The notes below the pieces were generated by a model. That model ran no database searches. It was not told the origin of the DNA and saw only the letters and a list, made by a program, of their open reading frames with translations. The position numbers were made by a program, and so were the translations under genes. Source: Flammeovirgaceae bacterium (lineage in GTDB: Bacteria; Bacteroidota; Bacteroidia; Cytophagales; Cyclobacteriaceae). Taken from it: a stretch of DNA of 64,000 bases. The stretch is taken from positions 434,001 to 498,000 of the forward strand of contig JAIYCV010000042.1 in assembly GCA_027487845.1 (NCBI GenBank), read 5' to 3'. Of the stretch, positions 51,344 through 59,201 are shown in pieces. The stretch's first letter is position 1, and every line of letters starts with the position of its first letter.

Positions 51344-53506
51344 TTATAAATTCTTTAACAGAAAGTTGAACATCATATTATACAAATGCACTCTTGATTT
51401 TGTGCCGGGAGCCATTCCATGATTTTTATCAGGATAATAAAAAGATTGAAATTGCTTGCCCGCAGCAACTAAGCCCTCTTGGAGTGCCACTGAGTTTTGA
51501 AAATGCACGTTGTCATCTCCCGTGCCATGAATCAGTAGAAAACTTCCGGTCAGTTTATGAGCATACGTGGTGGGCGAGTTGTCATCATAACCAGCAGCAT
51601 TTTCTTGTGGCCGTTGCATAAATCGCTCGGTGTAAATGTTATCATAATACCGCCAGTTAGTAACGGGGGCTACTGCCACACCTGTTTTAAATGCACCGGC
51701 TCCTTTCGTCATAGCAAGCGATGACATATAACCGCCATAACTCCAGCCCCAAATACCTAGCCGATTGGCATCGACATAACTTAAACTGCTTAAGTATCGC
51801 GCTCCTTCAATATGATCTTCCAACTCATATTTACCAAGTTGTTTATAGGTAATCTTCTTAAACTTTTCACCCCGAAAGCCTGTGCCGCGCGGGTCAATGA
51901 TTGCTATGATAAAGCCTTGTTGCGTAAGCATTTGATGAAAGTAATAATGCCCTCCGCCCCAGCGGTTCGCACCTTCTTGCGATCCTGGCCCACTATATTG
52001 ATAAACTAGTACAGGGTATTTTTTAGAGGCATCAAACGCTGCGGGTTTAAGTAGGTAACCATTTAAAAGAGTGCCGTCTGTTGTTTTGAATGAAAAGAAC
52101 TCTTTAGCCGACAAGTTATAATCTTGTAAGGTATTTATTAAACTTTCATTTTTTTCCAAGGATTTTATCAACTCGTTCGCTTTTGTTTTGTAAAGAGTTA
52201 CCTGCAATGGTAACGAAGCACTACTAAAGTTGTCGATATAAAACTGAAAGTCTTTGCTAAGGTTGATCGAATGCGTTCCTGCCTGTGCTGAAAGTTTCGT
52301 CTTGTTTTTACCATCAAATGAAATTGAATAAAAATGTCTTTCTAGCGGTGACATTTCGGTGGAGGAATAGTAGAGTGTTTTATTCTTTTCGTCTAACCCA
52401 TAAAAATCGGTTATTTCAAAATCGCCTGCTGTAAGGGCCCTAACCAATTGACCTTCCATGGTGTACAGATAGAGATGATAAAATCCTTTTTGTTCACTTC
52501 CGTGGATAAACTGCTTGCCATCGACCAGATACGTTAAGTCATCATTAACATCCACGTAAGTATCGCTCTTCTCGGTAAGAATGGTTTTTGATTCACCGGT
52601 GGAAGCGTTGGTGTGGATAATGTCGAGTGTGTTTTGAAGTCGGTTTAGTCTACGTATAGATAGCACGTTCGGGTTCTGGCTCCATTGCACCCTAGGAATG
52701 TAAACATCTTTCTCTTGGCCTAGGTCCGCTTTTATTTTTTGTTTTGAAACAACATCATACATCCATATTTCAATCGCTGAATTATCTTCGCCTGCTTTCG
52801 GATACTTATATCGATAATCAGTTGGATATAGCTTTCCACCCTCCCACTTCTGTAAATTATATTCTTTAACATTGGTTTCATCGAAACGATAATAAGCTAA
52901 TTTTTTCCCGTCAGGGCTCCAAAAGAATGCTTGGGCGAAACTGAATTCTTCTTCATACACCCAATCGCAACTGCCATTTATTATAAAATTGAATTTTCCA
53001 TCGGTGGTGATTTGCACTTCACTTAGATCAGAAAGGTTGACAACAAACAAATTGTTGTCACGTGTGAAGGCGACCTTCGATCCATCGGGCGAAAAAGTAG
53101 CATACTGTTGCTTGCCTTTGGTAGAGAGCTTGTTTATCGATTTTGTGGAAACATCATACACATAATATTCTGCTTTGAAAGACCTGCGGTATATTCCTTC
53201 GTGCTCCGTGAGTAACAAAATCTTTCTTTCGTCTTCACTGAGCGTGTATTCTTGTATATTCAATTTGATGGGAAGTGTGGCGGCATCAAGCAAGGTTTCG
53301 GCAATTTCGCCTGAGGTTACATTGTACTTAGAAATCTTATTCCCCGAAAGGGTAGAATAGAATTTGCCGTCTTTCATCCATCTAATTCCTGAAACTGATT
53401 TTTGTGCAAAGGTGTTTTTCGTGGTGAAATCCTCAACGGTGATCTTCTTTTGACCAATTGAAGAGGATGTTATGAGTAAAAAAGAAATTAAAATGAGTTT
53501 GTTCAT
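51344..53506 (-). CDS. S9 family peptidase (dipeptidyl peptidase IV-like)
   Basis: The 720-residue exported enzyme has a signal peptide (NKLILISFLLITSSSIG), a DPP IV-type beta-propeller (about residues 40-460, with CDWVYEEEFSFAQAFFWSPD carrying the EE motif that binds the substrate N-terminus), and a catalytic alpha/beta hydrolase domain. The catalytic Ser is in GIWGWSYGGYMSSLAMT, Asp in LLIHGTGDDNVHF and His in YPDKNHGMAPG. It removes X-Pro dipeptides from peptides, probably in the periplasm. It is the first gene of a probable three-gene unit. Confidence 0.93.
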   Translation of the reverse strand: MNKLILISFLLITSSSIGQKKITVEDFTTKNTFAQKSVSGIRWMKDGKFYSTLSGNKISKYNVTSGEIAETLLDAATLPIKLNIQEYTLSEDERKILLLTEHEGIYRRSFKAEYYVYDVSTKSINKLSTKGKQQYATFSPDGSKVAFTRDNNLFVVNLSDLSEVQITTDGKFNFIINGSCDWVYEEEFSFAQAFFWSPDGKKLAYYRFDETNVKEYNLQKWEGGKLYPTDYRYKYPKAGEDNSAIEIWMYDVVSKQKIKADLGQEKDVYIPRVQWSQNPNVLSIRRLNRLQNTLDIIHTNASTGESKTILTEKSDTYVDVNDDLTYLVDGKQFIHGSEQKGFYHLYLYTMEGQLVRALTAGDFEITDFYGLDEKNKTLYYSSTEMSPLERHFYSISFDGKNKTKLSAQAGTHSINLSKDFQFYIDNFSSASLPLQVTLYKTKANELIKSLEKNESLINTLQDYNLSAKEFFSFKTTDGTLLNGYLLKPAAFDASKKYPVLVYQYSGPGSQEGANRWGGGHYYFHQMLTQQGFIIAIIDPRGTGFRGEKFKKITYKQLGKYELEDHIEGARYLSSLSYVDANRLGIWGWSYGGYMSSLAMTKGAGAFKTGVAVAPVTNWRYYDNIYTERFMQRPQENAAGYDDNSPTTYAHKLTGSFLLIHGTGDDNVHFQNSVALQEGLVAAGKQFQSFYYPDKNHGMAPGTKSRVHLYNMMFNFLLKNL

Positions 53507-53559
53507 GCTGGCTTTACTTTTAAGAGCTTAAATTTTCTCATTATTGTTGAATAATCATA

Positions 53560-54537
53560 ATGGATACTTTACAAACGGATTTTGATGCAGTAGTTATTGG
53601 CGCGGGGCCCATAGGACTAGCGTGTGGCATTGAACTGAAAAAAGCGGGATTGAGCTACACGATAATTGATAAGGGTTGCCTTGTGAACTCTTTGTACAAC
53701 TATCCAAGTAACATGACTTTCTTTTCTACTTCAGAAAAGTTAGAGATAGGCGATGTGCCGTTTGTTTGCAATAGCCCCAAACCAACGCGCCCTGAGGCGT
53801 TGGAATATTACCGTAGGGTTGCCACCAGCTGGAAGCTTAATTTAAAGCTTTACGAACAGGTGAAAGAAGTTACAAACCGGGGATATTTTAACATTGAAAC
53901 AAGCAAAGCAAACTATTCTGCAAAAGCGGTGATATTAGCACTTGGGTTTTACGATTTGCCTTATCTGCTCAATGTGCCTGGCGAGGAATTGCCGAAGGTA
54001 AAACATTACTACCACGAGCCTCATCCCTACTTTGCACAAAAGGTGGTAGTGGTGGGTGGTGCCAACTCTGCTGTTGATGTAGCTTTAGAAACATGGCGCA
54101 AAGGGGCAGAGGTAACCATGGTAATTCGCGAAGAGGGCATTCGCGAAAGCGTAAAGTATTGGGTGCGACCCGATATTGAAAACAGGATAAAAGAAGGATC
54201 CATTAAGGCCTATTTCAATTCTGTTCTTCATGAAATAACACCACACCATGTAAAAATTCAAACGCCAGATGGAATTGTTGAACAAGAAAATGATTTTGTA
54301 ATGGCCATGACAGGTTACAAACCACCTTTCGAGTTTATGCGGAATGCGGGGATTTCCTTCCAGAACGACCACTGGCATACGCCCGTTTATAATGAGCAAA
54401 CAATGGAAAGTAGTGTACAAAACCTTTATTTAGCAGGCGTTGTATGTGGCGGTTTGAAAACAAATAAGTGGTTTATCGAAAACTCGCGCGTGCACGCTGC
54501 AATGATTGTGAGTGATTTGAAAACAAAAATTGCATGA
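53560..54537 (+). CDS. ypdA: YpdA-type putative bacillithiol disulfide reductase
   Basis: The 325-residue flavoprotein shows the FAD motif VVIGAGPIGLACGIELKKAG, YNYPSNMTFFSTSEKLEIGD, and the second nucleotide motif VVVVGGANSAVDVALETWRK. These features are specific to the YpdA/Bdr family, which reduces oxidised bacillithiol using NADPH. There is no CxxC dithiol motif of thioredoxin reductase. The genes for bacillithiol synthesis (bshABC) are not in this window. The start is the ATG at 53560. Confidence 0.92.
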   Translation: MDTLQTDFDAVVIGAGPIGLACGIELKKAGLSYTIIDKGCLVNSLYNYPSNMTFFSTSEKLEIGDVPFVCNSPKPTRPEALEYYRRVATSWKLNLKLYEQVKEVTNRGYFNIETSKANYSAKAVILALGFYDLPYLLNVPGEELPKVKHYYHEPHPYFAQKVVVVGGANSAVDVALETWRKGAEVTMVIREEGIRESVKYWVRPDIENRIKEGSIKAYFNSVLHEITPHHVKIQTPDGIVEQENDFVMAMTGYKPPFEFMRNAGISFQNDHWHTPVYNEQTMESSVQNLYLAGVVCGGLKTNKWFIENSRVHAAMIVSDLKTKIA

Positions 54538-54538
54538 T

Positions 54539-56599
54539 TTAAAGTTGTTTGAAGTTAATAGTGCTGCTAATGCCCACGTAAAAACCCCTCCCCGCGGCTG
54601 CGTTATAATACCTTCCCCCTGCTGCATTTAAATCGTTGCCTAGACTATAGCGTTGGTTAAATGCATTGTCAATGCCCGCAAAAAAATCAAATGGCAATTT
54701 TGTGGGATTTGTTTTGTATCCGAATCGGCATCCGAACAAATAATACTCATTAGCAAAATCTGTGTTAGCATCATTAAGTGCAATGTTGCTTGTATAGTTA
54801 AAAGTCGCATTCATATAAAATCTATTCCGGCTAACGTCTATTCCGGCTACTAGCGTGTTTATGGCTGTGCCGGTAAGTCGATTGCCCGAATAGTCTTTTC
54901 CAGTGGTTACATAGTTCACAAACTTGTACGGATTAAGTGTGTAGCTACTCCATACATTAAAGGCATTGTTCTCTGTGTTTAGAATAGTGGGCACCCATTT
55001 TACAGACGCCTCCATGCCGCGTTGCAGTGTGCCTCCAGAATTAATGTAAAAATCTGCACCATCGGCAGTTCGTTGAATAACAATCGCCTGATTTAATTTA
55101 AACTGATATGCAACTAACTCAAAGGTGAGCTTTCCGCTAAGTGTCGATCCTTTGATTCCAGCCTCTAAATTATTTCCCTGTTCTGAATTAAGTGAGTTGT
55201 TATAGGTATTAGTGGAAGGTCTTACTTCAGCAAGCGTTGGTGTAGAAAATCCTTGACTGTAACTTCCATAAATAGAAATAGTGGGTGTCATCCTTTTCAA
55301 TAAGGCGATACGGGGTGAGAAGACGGGGTTAAAATTTCGCGTTTGTTTTGAGGGCTGGGTATCAGACAACCGTTCAAAACGGTATTGAAGCGTGTTGACG
55401 CTCGCACCGAGTGTAAAAAAAAATTCATGAGGTAAATGAATATCAGTTTGTCCAAAAACTAGGGCCTGTGTTGAGCCAAGTTTATCGTCTGCTTGAAGGT
55501 TGCCTTGTGTGCCGAAGTTGTTATCGAAGTTTGTGACGGGCGATGTAAAGTATTGATATTCTCCACCAAACGTGAGTTTGCTATTTGCCGCTGCACCGAA
55601 TGAGTAAGCGGTTTCACTCCTCGCGCTATAATTGGTTTCCTTTCGTATTTCAAAATTGCGGATGGCTGGATTTACAAAAGCTGTATACGATCCATAAATT
55701 CCCGTCTGGTTAACCCAGCGCTCATTAAACTGATACTCATGCATCAAACCGATATAACTTGTTTTATTACTTACTCTTGCTTGCTTGGCAATCGCTCCAA
55801 CAGAAGCGCCAACGGTTGGTCTGGCTTGCGAAGGATCGAGGTCATATTCCGTTTTGGTCAATCCCCCAGGGGTTTGATAAAATAAGTCGGAGTATAAAAA
55901 GGTGGTGGCCAGATTACTTTTTGATGATAAGTCAAAAGACCAATCTAGGTTTATTCCATCGCGCGTCATGTTGGATTGTTCGCGGTAGCCGCTCGCCTGC
56001 TGGTGGGCATAACTAATTCTGCCCGTGTTTGTCTTATTTTTTATTTGAGCCGAGCCTTGATAACGAACCAAGCCAAAGCTACCCGCTACCGATGAAAATT
56101 GAAATCCGCTTGACTTCACCTTTGCGCTGCTCAATAAAACCACTCCACCGGTGCCCGCGCCATATAAGCTAGCCCCCGGGCCTTTAATTATTTCGAGTTT
56201 ATCAACGGCATCAAAATCAATCAAATTTAGATAGGTGTTGCCTCCACCATCTGTAAGAGGTAAGCCATTCCAATACATCTTTACATTTCTTATACCGAAA
56301 GGAGACCGCAACGAACTTCCTCGAATAGAGAGGCGATAACTTCCCGGGGAACGCTCTTCAAAGCGAACTCCCGGAATTGTATTTACTGCGGGAAGTAAAT
56401 TCGTGTTGTTAAATCGGCTCAGCATTTTTGAATCAATAGGGCCAACAGCAGCCGGCACATCTAGTAATGGTCGATCATAAGAAAATGCGCGAACCACCGC
56501 CTCGGTTAATACGATGGTGGAATCTTTTGACTCTTGCGAAAAGGCGTTACAAAAAATCAGTAGCCCACACATGGGAGCCAACAAGCGCAACAAAAACAT
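54539..56599 (-). CDS. TonB-dependent outer-membrane receptor
   Basis: The 686-residue protein has a signal peptide (FLLRLLAPMCGLLIFCNAFS). The plug domain spans about residues 30-150 (LTEAVVRAFSYDRPLLDVPA; RLSIRGSSLRSPFGIRNVKM; EIIKGPGASLYGAGTGGVVL), and the 22-strand barrel ends AAGRGFYVGISSTINFKQL. No CarboxypepD_reg or SusC-type N-terminal extension is present, so it resembles siderophore, cobalamin or metal receptors rather than SusC. The ligand is unknown. Its promoter region abuts the HigBA operator. Confidence 0.93.
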   Translation of the reverse strand: MFLLRLLAPMCGLLIFCNAFSQESKDSTIVLTEAVVRAFSYDRPLLDVPAAVGPIDSKMLSRFNNTNLLPAVNTIPGVRFEERSPGSYRLSIRGSSLRSPFGIRNVKMYWNGLPLTDGGGNTYLNLIDFDAVDKLEIIKGPGASLYGAGTGGVVLLSSAKVKSSGFQFSSVAGSFGLVRYQGSAQIKNKTNTGRISYAHQQASGYREQSNMTRDGINLDWSFDLSSKSNLATTFLYSDLFYQTPGGLTKTEYDLDPSQARPTVGASVGAIAKQARVSNKTSYIGLMHEYQFNERWVNQTGIYGSYTAFVNPAIRNFEIRKETNYSARSETAYSFGAAANSKLTFGGEYQYFTSPVTNFDNNFGTQGNLQADDKLGSTQALVFGQTDIHLPHEFFFTLGASVNTLQYRFERLSDTQPSKQTRNFNPVFSPRIALLKRMTPTISIYGSYSQGFSTPTLAEVRPSTNTYNNSLNSEQGNNLEAGIKGSTLSGKLTFELVAYQFKLNQAIVIQRTADGADFYINSGGTLQRGMEASVKWVPTILNTENNAFNVWSSYTLNPYKFVNYVTTGKDYSGNRLTGTAINTLVAGIDVSRNRFYMNATFNYTSNIALNDANTDFANEYYLFGCRFGYKTNPTKLPFDFFAGIDNAFNQRYSLGNDLNAAGGRYYNAAAGRGFYVGISSTINFKQL

Positions 56600-56618
56600 A
56601 CCAGACTATTTTACCAAG

Positions 56619-56626
56619 CAAAAGTA
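56619..56626 (-). promoter_or_regulatory. -7 element for the TonB-dependent receptor gene
   Basis: The minus strand reads TACTTTTG, a perfect TAnnTTTG, 19 bases before the ATG at 56599. A TTG sits 21 bases upstream (56648-56650), at the edge of the HigBA operator palindrome. Confidence 0.5.
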
Positions 56627-56649
56627 AGTCAATTAATAACCTCCCTACA

Positions 56650-56668
56650 AGTTTCCTTTTTGGAAACT
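56650..56668. promoter_or_regulatory. Operator palindrome of the higBA operon
   Basis: AGTTTCC-TTTTT-GGAAACT is a perfect 7-bp inverted repeat with a five-base spacer. It covers the -33 region of the higB promoter (TTTC at 56652, then TACATTTG at 56675). HigA antitoxins bind such palindromes to repress their own operon, so this is the expected operator. The assignment is by position and symmetry. Confidence 0.65.
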
Positions 56669-56682
56669 AATTCATACATTTG
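56652..56682 (+). promoter_or_regulatory. Promoter of higBA
   Basis: TTTC (56652-56655), a 19-base spacer and TACATTTG (56675-56682) fit the Bacteroidota consensus. The GTG start of higB is only 8 bases after the -7 element, so the transcript would have a very short leader. Confidence 0.6.
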
Positions 56683-56689
56683 ATGCCTC

Positions 56690-56986
56690 GTGAAAAGAAT
56701 TTTGGCCAAGAGCACACTCCGATCATTTTGGGAAAAACATCCTGACTGCGAGCAAAATTTGAAAACTTGGTATAAAACGGCAAGTGAGATTGACTGGAAA
56801 TCACCTCATGATGTAAAACTAACATATTCAAATGCAAGCATAGTTGCGAACAATAGGATTGTCTTTAACATTAAAGGCAATAGCTATCGACTCGTAGTTC
56901 AATTTAACTTTGAGAGGAGTTGGGCATTTGTTCGATTTATTGGAACACACAAAGCGTATGATGCTATAGATGTAAACACGATATGA
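56690..56986 (+). CDS. higB: HigB family toxin (mRNA interferase)
   Basis: The 98-residue RelE-fold protein opens RILAKSTLRSFWEKHPDCEQ. It has WYKTASEIDWKSPHDVKLTY, the core ASIVANNRIVFNIKGNSYRL and the end FVRFIGTHKAYDAIDVNTI, all typical of the HigB subgroup. HigB cuts mRNA on the ribosome. The start is a GTG. The stop overlaps the higA ATG as ATGA. Toxin first, antitoxin second is the usual hig order. Confidence 0.93.
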   Translation: MKRILAKSTLRSFWEKHPDCEQNLKTWYKTASEIDWKSPHDVKLTYSNASIVANNRIVFNIKGNSYRLVVQFNFERSWAFVRFIGTHKAYDAIDVNTI

Positions 56987-57348
56987 TAAAACTAATTAAA
57001 ACTCAAAAAGAGTATAAAGCTGCCCTTAAAAGGCTCGAGCAGATTTTTGATGCTCCTGCTAATTCAAAAGATGGCGAAGAAGCCGAGGTACTAGCGCTTT
57101 TGATCGATAGTTATGAGTTAGCAAAATATCCTATTGAAGATCCTGATCCGGTTGAAGCGATAAAAATAAGAATGGCTGATCTCGGGATTAGACAAGCCGA
57201 TTTGATTGGCATAATTGGAGAGAAAGGCAAGGTTTCAGAAGTATTGAATAGAAAGCGAAAACTTAGTTTAACCATGATTAGAAACCTCAACAAAAAGTTG
57301 AATATCTCTACGTCTATTCTAATTCAAGATTATCCGCTCTCGGCTTAG
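56983..57348 (+). CDS. higA: HigA family antitoxin with helix-turn-helix
   Basis: The 121-residue protein has an N-terminal helical part (LIKTQKEYKAALKRLEQIFD) that contacts HigB. A Xre-type HTH spans about residues 62-108 (IKIRMADLGIRQADLIGIIG, KGKVSEVLNRKRKLSLTMIR). It neutralises HigB and should repress the operon through the palindrome at 56650. Its end overlaps the convergent ispH gene by four bases. Confidence 0.92.
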   Translation: MIKLIKTQKEYKAALKRLEQIFDAPANSKDGEEAEVLALLIDSYELAKYPIEDPDPVEAIKIRMADLGIRQADLIGIIGEKGKVSEVLNRKRKLSLTMIRNLNKKLNISTSILIQDYPLSA

Positions 57349-58562
57349 AAGCCGGCAATTGCCTCCTCCACCGATTTTGCCTTGGGGAAAAAATCAAGCA
57401 GCCTTAGGATTACCCGATCAACTAAAGTGTCTGGACAAGATGCCCCGCTGGTGAGTACAACCACCAAAGATGTTTTTTCAGGAATAAATGAATAGGTAAT
57501 TTCTTTTGTCTTCAACGGATAGTTGAAATGGTGTATTTCATTCAGCGATTTTATTTCGGTATCTGAATTGATAAAAAACGTTTTGAATTTACGTTCACAC
57601 AATTCTACAATATGTGAGGTGTTAGAACTATTATAACCACCAACTACAATTGCCAAATCGGCATTGGTATTCAGTAATTCATAGGTTGCTTCTTGATTAT
57701 CGTTAGTTGCATAGCAAAGCGTGTCGCGTGTGTCAGCAAAATGATTCTTTAGTTCCTGGCCGCTGTGCTTTTTAGCCATCACTTCTTTAAAAAAGTCGGC
57801 AATGGCCTGGGTTTCGGTTGCCAACATAGTGGTTTGGTTTACCACTCCAACGCTGTTAAAGTGCAGCTCCGGATCAAAACCATCAGAATATTTTCCCTTA
57901 AATGCTTCGTAAAATTCCGATTTTGATTTACTGTCTAATATAAAGTTGGAGAGTTCAATTGCCTCGTCCATATCAGTAACAATAACCGTGTGAGCATTTT
58001 TTGCGCTGTGCGAAAACGTTGCCCTTGTCTCTTCATGTTTTGGCTTTCCGTGGATAATCACAGTATGATTTTCCTTTCCTAATTTCTCAGCTCGGTTCCA
58101 CACCTTTTCTACAAACGGGCAGGTGGTGTTATACTTTTGAACCTCAATTTTCTTTTCCAGAAGCAAGTTTTCTATTTCAAGGGTGGTTCCAAATGCCGGG
58201 ATAATAACGATGTCTTCTTTGTCTATCGCGTCCCAAGGGATCAATTGAGAACCATCCGTGTCCATAATAAACCGAATCCCCTGACTTTGTAAATCATTAT
58301 TTACCTCTTGATTATGGATCATCTGGCTGAGCAGGTAAACCTTCTTGTCTGGGTTTTCTTGAATTGCCCTGTAACTTATTTCGATCGCATTCTCAACCCC
58401 ATAGCAAAACCCAAAATGGCGTGCTAGCACAAATTGAACGGGGCCAAAATCAAGCAGTGTAGGCGAGAAATCTTGTTTTCGGAGATCTTTTAGTCTGCGA
58501 TATTCTTTAATCCGTCCTGAAATAGACGATTTATAATGGGCTGGTATATCGAACTTTTTGAT
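57345..58562 (-). CDS. ispH: 4-hydroxy-3-methylbut-2-enyl diphosphate reductase, apparently with an ATC start
   Basis: IspH makes IPP and DMAPP in the last MEP step using a [4Fe-4S] cluster. Cluster cysteines are in HFGFCYGVENAI, NTTCPFVEKVW and SGASCPDTLVD. Codon-by-codon reading upstream of the GTG at 58430 keeps the frame open for 44 more codons: KKFDIPAHYKSSISGRIKEY, then a basic stretch, then FSPTLLDFGPVQFV. This matches the N-terminal extension I recall for Bacteroidota IspH. No ATG, GTG or TTG lies in it. The codon where the family has ATG is ATC (58560-58562), giving 405 residues. A GTG start at 58430 would cut the first core strand (VQFVLARHF). A promoter precedes the ATC. Confidence 0.85.
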   Translation of the reverse strand: MKKFDIPAHYKSSISGRIKEYRRLKDLRKQDFSPTLLDFGPVQFVLARHFGFCYGVENAIEISYRAIQENPDKKVYLLSQMIHNQEVNNDLQSQGIRFIMDTDGSQLIPWDAIDKEDIVIIPAFGTTLEIENLLLEKKIEVQKYNTTCPFVEKVWNRAEKLGKENHTVIIHGKPKHEETRATFSHSAKNAHTVIVTDMDEAIELSNFILDSKSKSEFYEAFKGKYSDGFDPELHFNSVGVVNQTTMLATETQAIADFFKEVMAKKHSGQELKNHFADTRDTLCYATNDNQEATYELLNTNADLAIVVGGYNSSNTSHIVELCERKFKTFFINSDTEIKSLNEIHHFNYPLKTKEITYSFIPEKTSLVVVLTSGASCPDTLVDRVILRLLDFFPKAKSVEEAIAGF

Positions 58563-58584
58563 GGCGCTTTTCTGATTATAACTG

Positions 58585-58615
58585 CAAAGCTAGTGGATTG
58601 TTTTTTGAATTTAAA
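58585..58615 (-). promoter_or_regulatory. Promoter of ispH
   Basis: On the minus strand TTTA, a 19-base spacer and TAGCTTTG (58592 to 58585) fit the Bacteroidota promoter consensus well. The -7 element ends 22 bases before the proposed ATC start at 58562, a normal leader length. The GTG at 58430 would leave a leader of about 150 bases. Confidence 0.55.
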
Positions 58616-58702
58616 TCTTGCCAAATTGGCTCACATATGTTCGGCATTAAGATTCTGCTCTAATCCACAGAAGGCGATGAGAAAAAAATATTTTAAAAAT
58701 AG

Positions 58703-58714
58703 TATGCATGCATA
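58703..58714. promoter_or_regulatory. Palindrome upstream of the marR-like gene, possible operator
   Basis: TATGCATGCATA is a perfect 12-bp palindrome. It overlaps the -33 region of a possible promoter whose -7-like TACCTTCG is at 58728-58735, 16 bases before the ATG at 58752. MarR dimers bind palindromes of this kind and often regulate their own operon. The site is inferred from symmetry and position. Confidence 0.45.
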
Positions 58715-58751
58715 ACAAATATTATTATACCTTCGTAACCGTTTGCAGAAA

Positions 58752-59201
58752 ATGAAAAAAGAAGAAACCATTGATTTTAATATTAAGAGTTCGTGGCATG
58801 CGATTTCAAGAATGTACAATCAGCAAGCGATGAGATATGGTGGCACCATGTCCATTGGATTTGCTCTTTTAAATATTCATTCGGAAGAAGGAACTCGGGC
58901 AACAAAAATCGCCCCGCTTATGGGGCTTGAAACGCGAAGCCTAACCAGGCTTTTAAAATCGATGGAGGAGAAAGGCTTGATCTTCAAACAAAACGATGAG
59001 GTGGATAAGCGGTCGGTTAAGATTTTTCTTACCAAAGACGGAAAAAAAATGAAAGAGAAATCGCGCGATACTGTTTTAAACTTTAATGCAGCGGTAAGAA
59101 GTGTTGTTAGCTCGGAAGAACTGGAAGTGTTTTTTGAAGTGATTAGAAATGTAAATAAAGTAATAGAAGGCAATTTGAATTACGAAAAAGTACCCGTATG
59201 A
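58752..59201 (+). CDS. MarR family transcriptional regulator of the beta-oxidation operon
   Basis: The 149-residue winged-helix protein has SSWHAISRMYNQQAMRYGGT at the N-terminus, the recognition region IAPLMGLETRSLTRLLKSME, and the wing KQNDEVDKRSVKIFLTKDGK with the conserved D-R motif. I start at the ATG at 58752; a TTG three codons earlier is possible. Its stop overlaps the fadN-like ATG as ATGA, so it is part of the operon. It probably senses acyl-CoA or a fatty acid, as other MarR regulators in such loci do. The ligand is an inference. Confidence 0.92.
   Translation: MKKEETIDFNIKSSWHAISRMYNQQAMRYGGTMSIGFALLNIHSEEGTRATKIAPLMGLETRSLTRLLKSMEEKGLIFKQNDEVDKRSVKIFLTKDGKKMKEKSRDTVLNFNAAVRSVVSSEELEVFFEVIRNVNKVIEGNLNYEKVPV

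Noticed and set aside
58428-58430. GTG as the start of ispH
   Set aside because: It is the first standard start in frame, but it would remove the conserved N-terminal extension and part of the first core strand. An in-frame conserved segment continues upstream to an ATC.
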